From the NCBI RefSeq assembly GCF_006715045.1, contig NZ_VFML01000001.1:3998501-4062500 (forward strand): DNA of 64,000 nucleotides, written 5' to 3'. The translations under genes and the position numbers were made by a program. The DNA is from Amycolatopsis cihanbeyliensis (GTDB taxonomy: Bacteria > Actinomycetota > Actinomycetes > Mycobacteriales > Pseudonocardiaceae). Under the pieces are notes generated by a model. It was not told the DNA's origin, did no database searches, and was given only the letters and a program-made list of their open reading frames with translations. Shown here in pieces: positions 13,316 through 21,951 of this stretch. Positions within the stretch are counted from its first letter, which is position 1. Every line of letters begins with the position of its first letter.

Positions 13316-14788
13316 CTAGCCCAGCCCCACGACGACGCCGTCGACGCGGGCGACGAGCGTTCCGCGACTCGCCGACAACGTGCTCGCGCATCCGTCGCGC
13401 CCCTTGGCCCTGGGTTTCGTCGCGGTGCCGGTGAGCTTTCCGGCGGAACGGTCGATGGTCAGGATCTCGCATGACTCGCCCGTGGTGTAGATCCCGCGCG
13501 CGTCGGCGGCGATCGCCCTGTCGCTCGCGGACACGTTCCATGTACCCAGCTCGACTCGCCACACGAGGTCGAGGTCGCGGTGGTCCAGGAGCCGGACTTC
13601 GTTGAACGTGCCCTGCCGGGTACCGGGCGCGCGGTCGGGGCAGGTGCGCACAGCCACCGCATCGGGCGCGGTGGTCAACCCGAGGCAGTCGGTGTGCCGT
13701 TCGCCCGCCACCGGTACCGAGACCTGGTCGGAGCCGTCCTCGCCGTCGAACGAGAAGACCCGCGGGCCTTGCGGGCAGAACGCGGCCACGTACACGCGGC
13801 CGTGGTGGACGACGATCGTGTCGCGAGTGTGCCGTGAGGTTTCACAACCAGCGGGCAAGTTCCGCCGCCACCTGCGCGCACCGGTGTGGTCGTGGACCTG
13901 GAGCGTGGAGTGGGCCTCGCCGGGTGTGAAGACCAGGGACCGCGCGCCGACGGCCTCCGGAGCCGGCAGGTCGAGACGCTCGCGGACCTCGCCGGTCAGC
14001 GCGTCGAGCAGCACCAGGTCCGTGCTGTCCCTCACGACGACGGTGCCTCCGGACGGGTCGGCCAGGACGGTCCGGGCCAGCGATGACCTGCCGGCGTCCC
14101 GGTAGCTCCAACGACGCTCGCCGGTAACCGGGTCCAGGGCGACGACGCCCTTCCCGGTCGGGACGAACACGCCGGACGGTGCGGCGAGCGACCCCCGGCC
14201 GGGGTGGGTCCAGAGCGGCTCGTTGCGAAACGGCCCGTGTGTGGCCTCGCTGAGCGCGACATCGGTGGTCACCGAGTGGACATTGACCGCATCCCGCCAC
14301 CATCCGGCCGGAGCCCAGATCAACGCTACCGCCACGGCGATGGTGCTCAGCAGGATCGCTGCCCGCCGCGGTGCCGGCCGGCCGCCCCGATCCGCCCAGT
14401 ACAACAGCAGCGCACCCACGATCCCGATACCGGCCGAGGCCACGACGACCGGCCACCGGGTGCCCGCGGGGTACGGGGAGTTGCCGGTGGCGGCCGCCCA
14501 TCCGCAGCACAGCGCGAGGACCAGCGGAACCGCGCCCGCGGCCGCGATACGGCCGGGGGTACGGCGGTCCCCGTCGATCAGCACTCCGAGCAGCAGCAAC
14601 AAGTGCACGAGCGACAGCACGACCAACCAGCCCGTGCTCTCCAGCCAGCGTGCGTCCGGGCTGTCGCCCCACTCGGCGAACCAGCCCACGGCCAGACCCA
14701 CCGCCGAGGCCAGCAGCAGCCCCAGCCCCACGGCGGTCGCCGCCCCGCGCCCCGCGGGCGACTTCCCGGTCGGGTTCTCGCCGTCCAT
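13316..14788 (-). CDS. Membrane-anchored beta-propeller (PQQ-like) protein
   Basis: 490 residues. About five membrane spans occupy residues 15-160 (for example GLGLLLASAVGLAVGWFA and VVLSLVHLLLLLGVLI). A predicted extracytoplasmic domain follows, with repeating WTHPG.., VVALDPVTGERRWSYRD and LLDALTGEVRE units, the recurring pattern of PQQ-like beta-propeller blades. No quinone-dehydrogenase active-site motif is recognisable, so a binding or sensing role is more likely than an enzyme. Downstream partner of the related gene at 14864-16099, 75 bp apart on the same strand. Confidence 0.75.
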   Translation of the reverse strand: MDGENPTGKSPAGRGAATAVGLGLLLASAVGLAVGWFAEWGDSPDARWLESTGWLVVLSLVHLLLLLGVLIDGDRRTPGRIAAAGAVPLVLALCCGWAAATGNSPYPAGTRWPVVVASAGIGIVGALLLYWADRGGRPAPRRAAILLSTIAVAVALIWAPAGWWRDAVNVHSVTTDVALSEATHGPFRNEPLWTHPGRGSLAAPSGVFVPTGKGVVALDPVTGERRWSYRDAGRSSLARTVLADPSGGTVVVRDSTDLVLLDALTGEVRERLDLPAPEAVGARSLVFTPGEAHSTLQVHDHTGARRWRRNLPAGCETSRHTRDTIVVHHGRVYVAAFCPQGPRVFSFDGEDGSDQVSVPVAGERHTDCLGLTTAPDAVAVRTCPDRAPGTRQGTFNEVRLLDHRDLDLVWRVELGTWNVSASDRAIAADARGIYTTGESCEILTIDRSAGKLTGTATKPRAKGRDGCASTLSASRGTLVARVDGVVVGLG

Positions 14789-14863
14789 CGGGACGGACGA
14801 TACGGGCTCCGGATTCCTCGCGTGGTGGCTTCGGCGAAACCCGCCGGCGCGGTGGCGGCGCGG

Positions 14864-16099
14864 TCAGGCCTCGCCCAGCACGATGCTGCACCGGTGACAG
14901 TAGTCACTGGTACGCGCACCGGGCTCGCCGATGGTCAGGGTCACCGTCCCGGCCGAGATACCGGTGACGGCCAGTTCCAACTCGCCGAAGGGCACCGGTG
15001 CGCCGGCCTTGACGTGGCGGGCCAGGTCGATCTCGGTGTGCCAACGCTGCTCGCCGGTGGCGAGGTCATAGGCCACCAGCGCGCGTCGTTGCACCTTGTC
15101 GGGGCGGTAGTGCACGGCGTAGACGACATCCCCCGCTATCAGCGGTATCTCCGCCGGTTGCCATGTCCCGTCCGTCCGCACGGACCAGGCCCGCTGGTTC
15201 CGTTCCCGGTCCCACGCCGCGTAGGCGACGTCACCGGCGGCCCGCGCGTCGGAGTTCCTGGCGACCAGGAACTCGTCGTCGCCGTCCCAGTAGGTCGCGT
15301 TGTCGGCGGCGCGCGCCACTCGCATCGCCCGCTCACCGGTGTCCACGTCGTAGATCGAGACCGGGCCGAGCGAGGAGGTCACGCCGAACCGGTCGGCGCC
15401 GGCGCGGATCACGTGCCGTGCTTCCTCGTCCGCGATCCACGTGCGCCGGCCGTCCTGGTCCAGCACGGTCACCCCGTCCGGACCCGACGTGCAGCTCGTT
15501 TCGATCGCGAGTGCGGTGCCGGTGACGAGCGCGTCGCTGAAGGCTTCGCTGGCGCGGCAGTCGGGTGGTGGTGAAGCCGTCCATGCTTCGCCGCCACCGT
15601 CCCCGTGGTAGGCCGCCACGCTTGTGTCCTGTAGCAAAACGACGACGGAACCCACCACGCGAATCTCGGAGTATTCGTCCATACCGGTCTCGGTATGCCA
15701 CCGTGGCTCGGCGGTGCGCGGATCGAGCCGCACGAGCAACCCGTCGTCCCAGAGGACGTACAACCCCTCGTCGGCGGTCGCGATCCGGGACGGGGTGCTG
15801 CCTTCCCGGTCGTAACTCCAGTACTCCGCACCCGACCGCACTGCGCGGGCCACCACCGCGTGACCGAGCTCGATGCCGAGGCCGTCGAGTATCCGCGGGT
15901 CGTCCGCACGGCCCAGCACGGTCAGCGGCGGGTTCGGGACACCGTCCCCGACCGGGGCGGGATAGTCCCCGGAGGGACCGTTGATCCGCTCGCCGTAGTC
16001 GGGCGTGCCGAAGAGTACGTACCCGCCGACCGCCACCGCCGCGGTCACCACGAGAGCGAGGCCGGCCACGGCCAACCGATGACGCGCAAACCATGTCAA
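14864..16099 (-). CDS. Single-pass beta-propeller (PQQ-like) protein
   Basis: 411 residues. N-terminal anchor HRLAVAGLALVVTAAVAVGGYVLFG is followed by a propeller with blades such as GLYVLWDDGLLVRLDPRTAEPRW, VTVLDQDGRRTWIAD, GPVSIYDVDTGERAM and LVAYDLATGEQRWHTEID. It ends with a Cys pair (YCHRCSIVLGEA). Its neighbour has the same blade type, so the two are probably paralogous and co-expressed. Function unknown. Confidence 0.75.
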   Translation of the reverse strand: MTWFARHRLAVAGLALVVTAAVAVGGYVLFGTPDYGERINGPSGDYPAPVGDGVPNPPLTVLGRADDPRILDGLGIELGHAVVARAVRSGAEYWSYDREGSTPSRIATADEGLYVLWDDGLLVRLDPRTAEPRWHTETGMDEYSEIRVVGSVVVLLQDTSVAAYHGDGGGEAWTASPPPDCRASEAFSDALVTGTALAIETSCTSGPDGVTVLDQDGRRTWIADEEARHVIRAGADRFGVTSSLGPVSIYDVDTGERAMRVARAADNATYWDGDDEFLVARNSDARAAGDVAYAAWDRERNQRAWSVRTDGTWQPAEIPLIAGDVVYAVHYRPDKVQRRALVAYDLATGEQRWHTEIDLARHVKAGAPVPFGELELAVTGISAGTVTLTIGEPGARTSDYCHRCSIVLGEA

Positions 16100-16156
16100 C
16101 GTTCCGCCTCCTCAACGTCCTCTCCTGCGGGGAACCGGGCTGGGGTACCGGCCCGG

Positions 16157-16681
16157 TCAGGAGTACTCGGGCGGGGCCAGGTACCGGATTCCCATGCCGG
16201 CGAGGCTGCCCACGGTCAGCCAGGCGACGGCCGGCGAGAACGAGCTGACCTCGCCCTCGGAGTGGCCGGCGAGCAGCAGCACCAGCAGCCAGGCGCCACC
16301 ACATCCCACCAGCAAGGTGGTGCTCAGCGCCTGGACGACGCCGAAACGGCGGTTCCCTTCCAGGGAACGTTGCAGCATCAGCAGCGCGACAAAGGTAGCC
16401 GCGGCCACCAGCGCGAACATCCCCACCACGATGGAGGCCAGCACGGCCTCGGAGCGGAACGGCCCCTGCCCCGCTTCCTCCATGGCGAAGACCGCGCCCA
16501 GCAGTCGAATCGACTCCGCCGCGGAGGCTTCGTCCGAGGTGCGGAGAAACGGCACGAGGAATCCCAGCGCGATCGCCACCGAGGCGCCGAGGGCGGCGGC
16601 GCGCAGGACGAGCGTCTCCAACCGGGCCACCCGCGCGCGCAATTCGGCCGTTGCCCGCGCGCTGTCCTCGTTTTCGCTCAC
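16157..16681 (-). CDS. Four-span membrane protein of unknown function
   Basis: 174 residues from GTG 16681 (VSENEDSARATAELR); a longer frame exists but starts in the intergenic region. A short coiled-coil-like stretch (residues 7-22) precedes four hydrophobic spans: LVLRAAALGASVAIALGFLV, VLASIVVGMFALVAAATFVAL, ALSTTLLVGCGGAWLLVLLL and AVAWLTVGSLAGMGIRYLA. I do not recognise the family. First gene of a likely three-gene minus-strand operon with the two propeller proteins, divergent from lsr2. Confidence 0.7.
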   Translation of the reverse strand: MSENEDSARATAELRARVARLETLVLRAAALGASVAIALGFLVPFLRTSDEASAAESIRLLGAVFAMEEAGQGPFRSEAVLASIVVGMFALVAAATFVALLMLQRSLEGNRRFGVVQALSTTLLVGCGGAWLLVLLLAGHSEGEVSSFSPAVAWLTVGSLAGMGIRYLAPPEYS

Positions 16682-16905
16682 CAATGGCACCAGTCGTATT
16701 CGTCGGGTGTTCGGGCCGATCGCCCGGGACGGTAAACCGTACCCGCTCGGGCCGGCGTTCGGAGCCATTCCGCTTGATTCGGATATCCACCGATCGCGAT
16801 TCCGTTGTCCAGGCCGTGTCGCCGCCGGATCATGGTCCGTCGCCGGGCTACGCTGCGACCAGGCACGAACAGGGCGTGCCCGAGAAATTGAGGAGGCAGT
16901 ACGTC

Positions 16906-17304
16906 ATGGCCCAGAAGGTCCTCGTCGAGATGCTCGACGATCTCGACGGCAGCGAGGCGGCCCAGACCGTGCCGTTCGCCTTGGACGGTGTCTCCTATGA
17001 GATCGACCTGTCCGACGAGAACGCGGCCAGCCTGCGCGACGAGCTCGCCCGTTTCGTGGCCGCGGGCCGCAGGGTGGGTGGACGCAGGGTCCGCCTCGCC
17101 ACCGGCCAGTCGGCGGCGAAGCCGTCCGGCACCGACCGGGAACGTAACAAGCAGGTGCGCGCCTGGGCGCAGGAGAACGGCTACGCGGTATCCGATCGCG
17201 GCCGGTTGTCGACCGAGGTGATCGAGGCGTTCGATGCCGCCCAGCAGGCGCCTGCCGAGCCGGCTCGACGCCGCGGGGGGCGGAAGAAGAAGGCCAGCGC
17301 GTAA
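16906..17304 (+). CDS. lsr2: Nucleoid-associated protein Lsr2
   Basis: 132 residues. Lsr2 is the actinobacterial H-NS-like protein that bridges AT-rich, often foreign, DNA and silences it. The N-terminal dimerisation domain is MAQKVLVEMLDDLDG..TVPFALDGVSYEIDLS; the C-terminal DNA-binding domain includes IRAW-type VRAWAQENGYAVSDRGRLS with the RGR minor-groove motif. A Lys/Arg tail (RRRGGRKKK) extends it beyond the usual ~112 residues. ATG 16906 has a GAGGAGG site. Confidence 0.95.
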   Translation: MAQKVLVEMLDDLDGSEAAQTVPFALDGVSYEIDLSDENAASLRDELARFVAAGRRVGGRRVRLATGQSAAKPSGTDRERNKQVRAWAQENGYAVSDRGRLSTEVIEAFDAAQQAPAEPARRRGGRKKKASA

Positions 17305-17343
17305 CGGGACCGGTTCCGGCCCTGGTCGGGAGAGGATCACCGC

Positions 17344-17855
17344 GTGCGTGCCGTGGTGATCGACCTGATCTGCTTCCGGCCATCCAGCGCACGACAGCTC
17401 GTCGACCCGGTCGCCGACCTCGATCCGTCGGTTTCCGGTGGCTGGAGCGGCGCCGACTACGACATGCGCGTCATCCGGGACCGGGTTGCCACCCGAGGAT
17501 CCACAATGGACGACTTCGCCGGGCTGGGCACGAAGGCGTACCTGTTCCGTGAGCTCGACGGGCCCCGGTCAACCAGTACGCGCCGTTCCACCTGTGGCGG
17601 CAGCCCGGTGCGACGGCGCGCTTCCTCGTGGGTGGCGGCGGTTTCCAAGGCATTATCGCCGATTTCGGCCAGCTGCCGGTCGCGCACTGGACCGGCGGCG
17701 CCTGCGAAGCCGGCCCGCCCCGTGGGGGCACGCCACGCGCGGCCTCCCGGTTCACCGAACCGGTGCCCGCCGGTGTGCTGTGGGAGTGGGAGGTCCTGGC
17801 TGGGGAACGGGACGCCGAACAGTACGAGGTATTGACCTGTCCGCCCCGGAGCTGA
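17344..17855 (+). pseudogene. Frameshifted DUF4865-like protein
   Basis: Two adjacent frames carry successive parts of one protein. The first (frame of 17344) reads ADYDMRVIRDRVATRG then DDFAGLGTKAYLFRE; near 17560-17575 it must shift so that VNQYAPFHLWRQPGATARFL, GGGGFQGIIADFG and HWTGGACEAGPP follow in the other frame, ending at 17855. This order matches the DUF4865 family as I remember it. The N-terminal ~35 residues are atypical as well. A disrupted gene unless the shift is a sequencing error. Confidence 0.65.
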
Positions 17856-17983
17856 ACGCCATCCCGGTGGGCGCGCGCACTGGTAATGGCGAGTATCCCA
17901 GAAACTCTCCCACGTGACCGAGTTTCCTGGTAGCGTGATCTAACGGTGACGAAGAGTGACGTACTGTGCAGGGGGAGGCACGG

Positions 17984-18349
17984 TTGACGGCCTGGTTCGA
18001 GCAGCCGATCGCGAACGCCCGGATGAGCGCCGGCACGGGCGGCGGCTATCGCTTCGACGCGGACGGCGCCCAGAAGACGATCAACGACATCTACGCCGTC
18101 CTGGAAGAGGAACTGTACCCGGCAAAGCAGGATGCTGAGCGTTTGACTCGCGTCGAGAAGCCTGGTGACGAGGTGGCCAGCGAGGGTTACGTGCACACGG
18201 CGAACTCGTCGGGCCAGTCGTACCTCAGTTTCCTCGATGCGGCGATCCGGTACCTGGAGGGGTACGCCGAGGGGTTGGAACGATCCCGGCAGGCCTACCT
18301 GGAGCAGGAAGGTAACGCAGCCGAGGCTATGCGGGGCAAGGATGGCTGA
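17984..18349 (+). CDS. Small helical protein, putative type VII secretion substrate
   Basis: 121 residues from TTG 17984, which is well placed after a GGGGGAGG site at 17971; GTG 17966 would overlap that site. The sequence is helical, about the size of WXG/ESX-type substrates: DADGAQKTINDIYAVLEEEL and SYLSFLDAAIRYLEGYAEGLERSR. No WXG motif is seen, so the assignment rests on size and on the downstream DUF3558, WEG-containing and EspG genes. It overlaps the next gene by 8 bp. Confidence 0.6.
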   Translation: MTAWFEQPIANARMSAGTGGGYRFDADGAQKTINDIYAVLEEELYPAKQDAERLTRVEKPGDEVASEGYVHTANSSGQSYLSFLDAAIRYLEGYAEGLERSRQAYLEQEGNAAEAMRGKDG

Positions 18350-18956
18350 CCTGCGTACGGCCGTCCCCAAGGCCGCGTTCGGCTTGAGCCTGGTTCTCCT
18401 ACTCGTTGGGTGTGGCGGTGAGCACGAGCGCGGGGACCCCACGGTGATGCCGAGTGACGCGGCTGACTCGTCCGCTTTACCGACCGATGGCGTGCCTAAG
18501 GTCGCCAACCCGTTGGACACCACGGCGATCGAGGCTGACCCATGTCGCGCGGTAACCAAGGCCGAGATCGAATCAGTAGGCAGCCCGGTGAAGGGCGTCG
18601 AGCCGGATGCACAGGACCCCCTTGGTCCCGAATGCTCGTGGACGCTGGCGACGGGACATGGTCAGGTGGGTGCTGGACCGTTGACGGCGGATTCGCTGGG
18701 GCTCAGTGGCGTGTACGCCAAACACAAGAAGAACCAGATTGAGACCTTCAAACCGGTGCAGTCTGTCAATGGCTACCCAGGTGTGATCTACGGAGAATCG
18801 GATATGGATTGCGCCCTGACAGTCGGGGTTCGGGACGATCTCGGCTATGACGTCATCTTTCAGGCGGGGCTGAAGAACCCTAACCGAGGGAATACGTGTC
18901 CGGCGGCGATCAAGGTTGCGGAGTTCGCGATCGAGCACATCAAGGAGATGCAGTAA
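18342..18956 (+). CDS. DUF3558 lipoprotein
   Basis: 204 residues. A lipoprotein signal peptide ends in the lipobox LLVGC (Cys about residue 25), followed by a Ser/Asp-rich linker and a DUF3558 domain with its conserved DPCRAVTKAEIESVG start and paired cysteines (ECSW, DCALTVGV, TCPAAI). Overlaps the gene before by 8 bp and the gene after by 1 bp (TAATG), so the cassette is translationally coupled. DUF3558 proteins are often beside type VII-like substrates in Pseudonocardiaceae; the role is unknown. Confidence 0.85.
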   Translation: MADLRTAVPKAAFGLSLVLLLVGCGGEHERGDPTVMPSDAADSSALPTDGVPKVANPLDTTAIEADPCRAVTKAEIESVGSPVKGVEPDAQDPLGPECSWTLATGHGQVGAGPLTADSLGLSGVYAKHKKNQIETFKPVQSVNGYPGVIYGESDMDCALTVGVRDDLGYDVIFQAGLKNPNRGNTCPAAIKVAEFAIEHIKEMQ

Positions 18957-20176
18957 TGGGCTACTCCGGTGCCGATATCTACCGGCGGATGAACGCGGTT
19001 CCGAACACCACCGAGACCCTGGACGCCGCGCAGGTGACGGCGCATCAGTTGATGGTGCGACACGAGCGGATCGCCGACCGGATCGCTCGTATCCAGGACG
19101 GCATACACGGTTACTGGGAAGGCGACGCGGCCGAGCGGGCGAACACCGGGATGATCCCGATCCTGAATGCCTCCAAGCAGGCCGCGAGCGATCTCGGCAT
19201 CGGGAAAAACTCGATGTACGAGCAGAATTCCGCGTTCCATGAGGTGCGCGGCAGGCTGGAGCCACTCGAGGACGACTTCCCGCCGATCTCGTTCGGCTCG
19301 TTTCCCTGGGAAAGCTCCGCACGGGATACGACCGCCGAGTGGGTTCGCAAGAACCAGAACAACATCCAGCAGTACGAGGTGTACGCATCCAGTTCCGAGG
19401 CGAACGGTACGAACCTGGCCCGCGAGTATCCGGTGCTGGACCCGGCGGTCGGTGGAATGGCGGTCGGCTCGGCGCCGACGTCCGGCCAGGTCGGTGAGCC
19501 GTCGGATTCGGGTCCAGCCGTGCGTGTGCCCGATCGGGACGCCGGACCGGTCTCGGCACCGAGGCCGGATTCGCCGAGGGGCGGTGGCTCTTGGACTCCG
19601 CCACCGCCCGAGCACACACCGGAGCCGCAGCCGCGGTTGCCGGTCGCCAAGGACACCGAGCCGAGTCAGCACCCGGACGACAGCACGAACGCATCCAGGT
19701 TCACCCCGCCACCGACCGGGAGTCCGGACTCCACCGCCTACCGGCCGCCGGCGAGCGGAACCGCGCCGCCGGGTGGTCCCGGCCAGGGCGGCACCGGATT
19801 CGGGCCGGTCGGATCGGGTGGTGCTACCGGTTTCGGTCCCCGCGGTTCGGGTGGGTACGGCGGTTCCGGTGGTGCGCGAGGCTTCGGACCCGGCACCGGC
19901 GGGCAACCCGCCCCGGGCCGGGGTACCGGTGCCGTGCCGCCGGGTGGCTCCAACCCCGCGGGCAGCGCACGCGGGCCCGGCCAGGCAGGGGCGCCCGGGC
20001 GACCCGGTGCGATGGGTGCGCCCATGGGAGCCGGTGCGGGCCGTGGCAAGGGCGGCGAGGACGAGGAACACCAGCGCAAAACCAAGGTGCCGGGGGAAGA
20101 CCCGGACGAGGTGTTCGGCGGCCTGCCCGAGGGCACCAAGACGGTCCCGCCCACGATCGGCGACACCAACAAGTAG
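18956..20176 (+). CDS. PPE/WXG-like protein with Gly/Pro-rich tail
   Basis: 406 residues. Residues 1-150 are helical and contain YWEGDAAERANTGM, a W-x-G turn between helices as in WXG100/PPE-type secretion substrates. Residues 160-375 are a Pro/Gly/Ser-rich low-complexity region with repeated GPxGSGG-type units, and the charged end (DEEHQRKTKVPGEDPDEVFGG) is conserved-looking. The next gene encodes an EspG-type chaperone, the usual partner of PPE proteins, so I infer a secreted or surface protein. ATG overlaps the previous stop. Confidence 0.7.
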   Translation: MGYSGADIYRRMNAVPNTTETLDAAQVTAHQLMVRHERIADRIARIQDGIHGYWEGDAAERANTGMIPILNASKQAASDLGIGKNSMYEQNSAFHEVRGRLEPLEDDFPPISFGSFPWESSARDTTAEWVRKNQNNIQQYEVYASSSEANGTNLAREYPVLDPAVGGMAVGSAPTSGQVGEPSDSGPAVRVPDRDAGPVSAPRPDSPRGGGSWTPPPPEHTPEPQPRLPVAKDTEPSQHPDDSTNASRFTPPPTGSPDSTAYRPPASGTAPPGGPGQGGTGFGPVGSGGATGFGPRGSGGYGGSGGARGFGPGTGGQPAPGRGTGAVPPGGSNPAGSARGPGQAGAPGRPGAMGAPMGAGAGRGKGGEDEEHQRKTKVPGEDPDEVFGGLPEGTKTVPPTIGDTNK

Positions 20177-20194
20177 CCAGGCCGGAGGGGGCTG

Positions 20195-20932
20195 TTGCGG
20201 TACGACCGGGTCGAGCTCGGCTTGACCACGTACAAGACGCTGCTCGCCGAACACGATCTCGGCGAGGCACACCTGACCCTCGCCGGTGGTGAGCAGTGGC
20301 ATCCGAGCCAGGAGCGCGAGCAGTTGCGCACGCGGGCCTGGACCGAGCTGGATGAACTCGGCCTGCTGCGTGGCGGCCGGGTGCGCGAGGGCTTCCTGGA
20401 CACCCTGCATCTGCTACAGCGGCCAGGCACCGAGTACTACACCTGGACCCGGATCGACGGCCAGCCGGTCACGGTGCGGACGGCCTTTACCGGTAGGGAC
20501 GCGGTACTCGCCATCGCCAACCGGCACACCCTGTACCTCTTTCCCTCCGATGCCAAGTCCGCCGCCGTTGACCTCGCCGTGCAGCTTCCCGAGGTGGAGC
20601 CCGCGTACGTACACTCGCTCAACTGCGCCGAGGCCGACTACAAGGCGCTGCTCGCCGGGGAGCCCCTGCCGGCGGGCAGCAGTGCCACCGACGCCAAGCG
20701 CATTCGCCCGTGGCTGGAGGCTCCGCGGGTCAACGAGGGCCAACTCTTCGCGGCCGTCCGGGGCGGCAGCGAACAGCGCATCGCCGACACCCACCCGCCG
20801 ACCTGGATCGACACGGAATGGGGCCGGTTCCTGGTCGGCATGCGGGGCGGCTGGATCACCCTCACCGGGGCCGGGCACCAGGAGATTGCCGCGAAGCTGA
20901 CCGACATGGAAGCCGAGCTACGCGGTCGTTGA
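20195..20932 (+). CDS. EspG family ESX secretion-associated chaperone
   Basis: 245 residues from TTG 20195, with a CCGGAGGGG site just upstream. It has the EspG layout: an N-terminal strand-helix (LTTYKTLLAEHDLGEAHLTLAGG), LDTLHLLQRPGTEYYTWTR, LAIANRHTLYLFPSDA, and a C-terminal GGWITLTGAGHQEIAAKL. EspG proteins bind PE/PPE-like substrates in the cytoplasm and deliver them to a type VII system. No EccB/C/D/E or MycP gene lies nearby, so the machine must be encoded elsewhere. Confidence 0.85.
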   Translation: MRYDRVELGLTTYKTLLAEHDLGEAHLTLAGGEQWHPSQEREQLRTRAWTELDELGLLRGGRVREGFLDTLHLLQRPGTEYYTWTRIDGQPVTVRTAFTGRDAVLAIANRHTLYLFPSDAKSAAVDLAVQLPEVEPAYVHSLNCAEADYKALLAGEPLPAGSSATDAKRIRPWLEAPRVNEGQLFAAVRGGSEQRIADTHPPTWIDTEWGRFLVGMRGGWITLTGAGHQEIAAKLTDMEAELRGR

Positions 20933-20937
20933 CGCCT

Positions 20938-21144
20938 TCACGGCGCGGTGCGCAACTCGGCCAAGGCCCGGTTCGCCTCGGCGACGAACGACCTCAGGCC
21001 GCGCTCGGTGAAGGTGAGGTTCAGCCAGTGGTCGGTGACATGTAGCGAACACTGGATCTCCAACTCGACGGGTTCGCACCTGACCTCGCAATCCTGGTCG
21101 ATCGGATCCCACAGGTCCATGGCCATTCCGCCCGCGCTCATCAT
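20938..21144 (-). CDS. Small acidic protein of unknown function
   Basis: 68 residues from ATG 21144, chosen for its AGGAGG site at 21152-21157 (minus strand). The sequence MMSAGGMAMDLWDPIDQD, then VELEIQCSLHVTDHWLNLTF and a helical end (GLRSFVAEANRALAELRTAP) looks like a small alpha/beta protein. No family recognised. Convergent with espG, with a 5-bp gap between the stops. Confidence 0.6.
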   Translation of the reverse strand: MMSAGGMAMDLWDPIDQDCEVRCEPVELEIQCSLHVTDHWLNLTFTERGLRSFVAEANRALAELRTAP

Positions 21145-21293
21145 CGTGCTACCTCCTGGTTCGGGCGGGCAGGGCAACCCGGGGGAGGAAAGGTCACCCT
21201 GCCCGCTGTTGCCGGTGAAGCGATTCGGGCGCGCTTCACGACCAGTGCCGACACCCGGCCCAACGGGCATCGCCTCACCGGCGCTTGCACCCG

Positions 21294-21824
21294 CTACCGG
21301 CGTAGCGGGTCGATCAAGGTGGCGAGCAGGTCACGCAGCTCGTCACCGGTCCGTTCGGACACCCCGGAGGGGTCGCTGACCGACACCCGCAGCGCCACGT
21401 TGCCCACCCTGGCGGCGAACGCAAGACCGAACTCGGTGCTGACGATTGCCTCGTCCGAGCCCCGCTGCCGGTAGGGCCGGGTGTCGTTCCACAGGTCGAC
21501 CGTGCCCCGGTGAAAGCGCCTGGCCAGCTCGGTGGTGCGTGCTCGCTCCACGGTGACCCGCAGCGTGGCGAGACCGTTGGCGCCACCGGATACCTCCCAC
21601 CACGCCTTGTGAGCACTCAGCACGGGGGGATCCGGTTGGGTGTCCGCGCCGAGGATCGCGCGTGCCCGCTCCACCGACAGTAAGGGCGAGAGGTCCGGCA
21701 GGCGGTCAGGCTCGGCGCGCACGGTCGGAGACACCTCCGGCTGCTGGTGGTGGCGGTGAGCCAGGTCGGAACATCCGGTCAACAGCACCCCGGATAAGGC
21801 GACCAGACCCAGTGCTCCACGCAT
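21294..21824 (-). CDS. Putative lipoprotein
   Basis: 176 residues. Signal peptide MRGALGLVALSGVLLTGC has lipobox LLTGC. The mature part (LLSVERARAILGADTQPD, WWEVSGGANGLATLRVTVE, AFAARVGNVALRVSV) resembles actinobacterial DUF3558-like or Rv-type lipoproteins in style, but has only the lipid-anchored Cys, so I leave the family open. Confidence 0.7.
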   Translation of the reverse strand: MRGALGLVALSGVLLTGCSDLAHRHHQQPEVSPTVRAEPDRLPDLSPLLSVERARAILGADTQPDPPVLSAHKAWWEVSGGANGLATLRVTVERARTTELARRFHRGTVDLWNDTRPYRQRGSDEAIVSTEFGLAFAARVGNVALRVSVSDPSGVSERTGDELRDLLATLIDPLRR

Positions 21825-21951
21825 AGCCTGACCTCCATGTACACCAGCACGCTTCGTTTGTTAGCCATAAGCAAGATAAGACGTGCAAGTGCATGATTCA
21901 ATGCACTGAAAGTGTCAATTGCGTAAGATCTTGTCGCGCTAAGCTCTGGCC

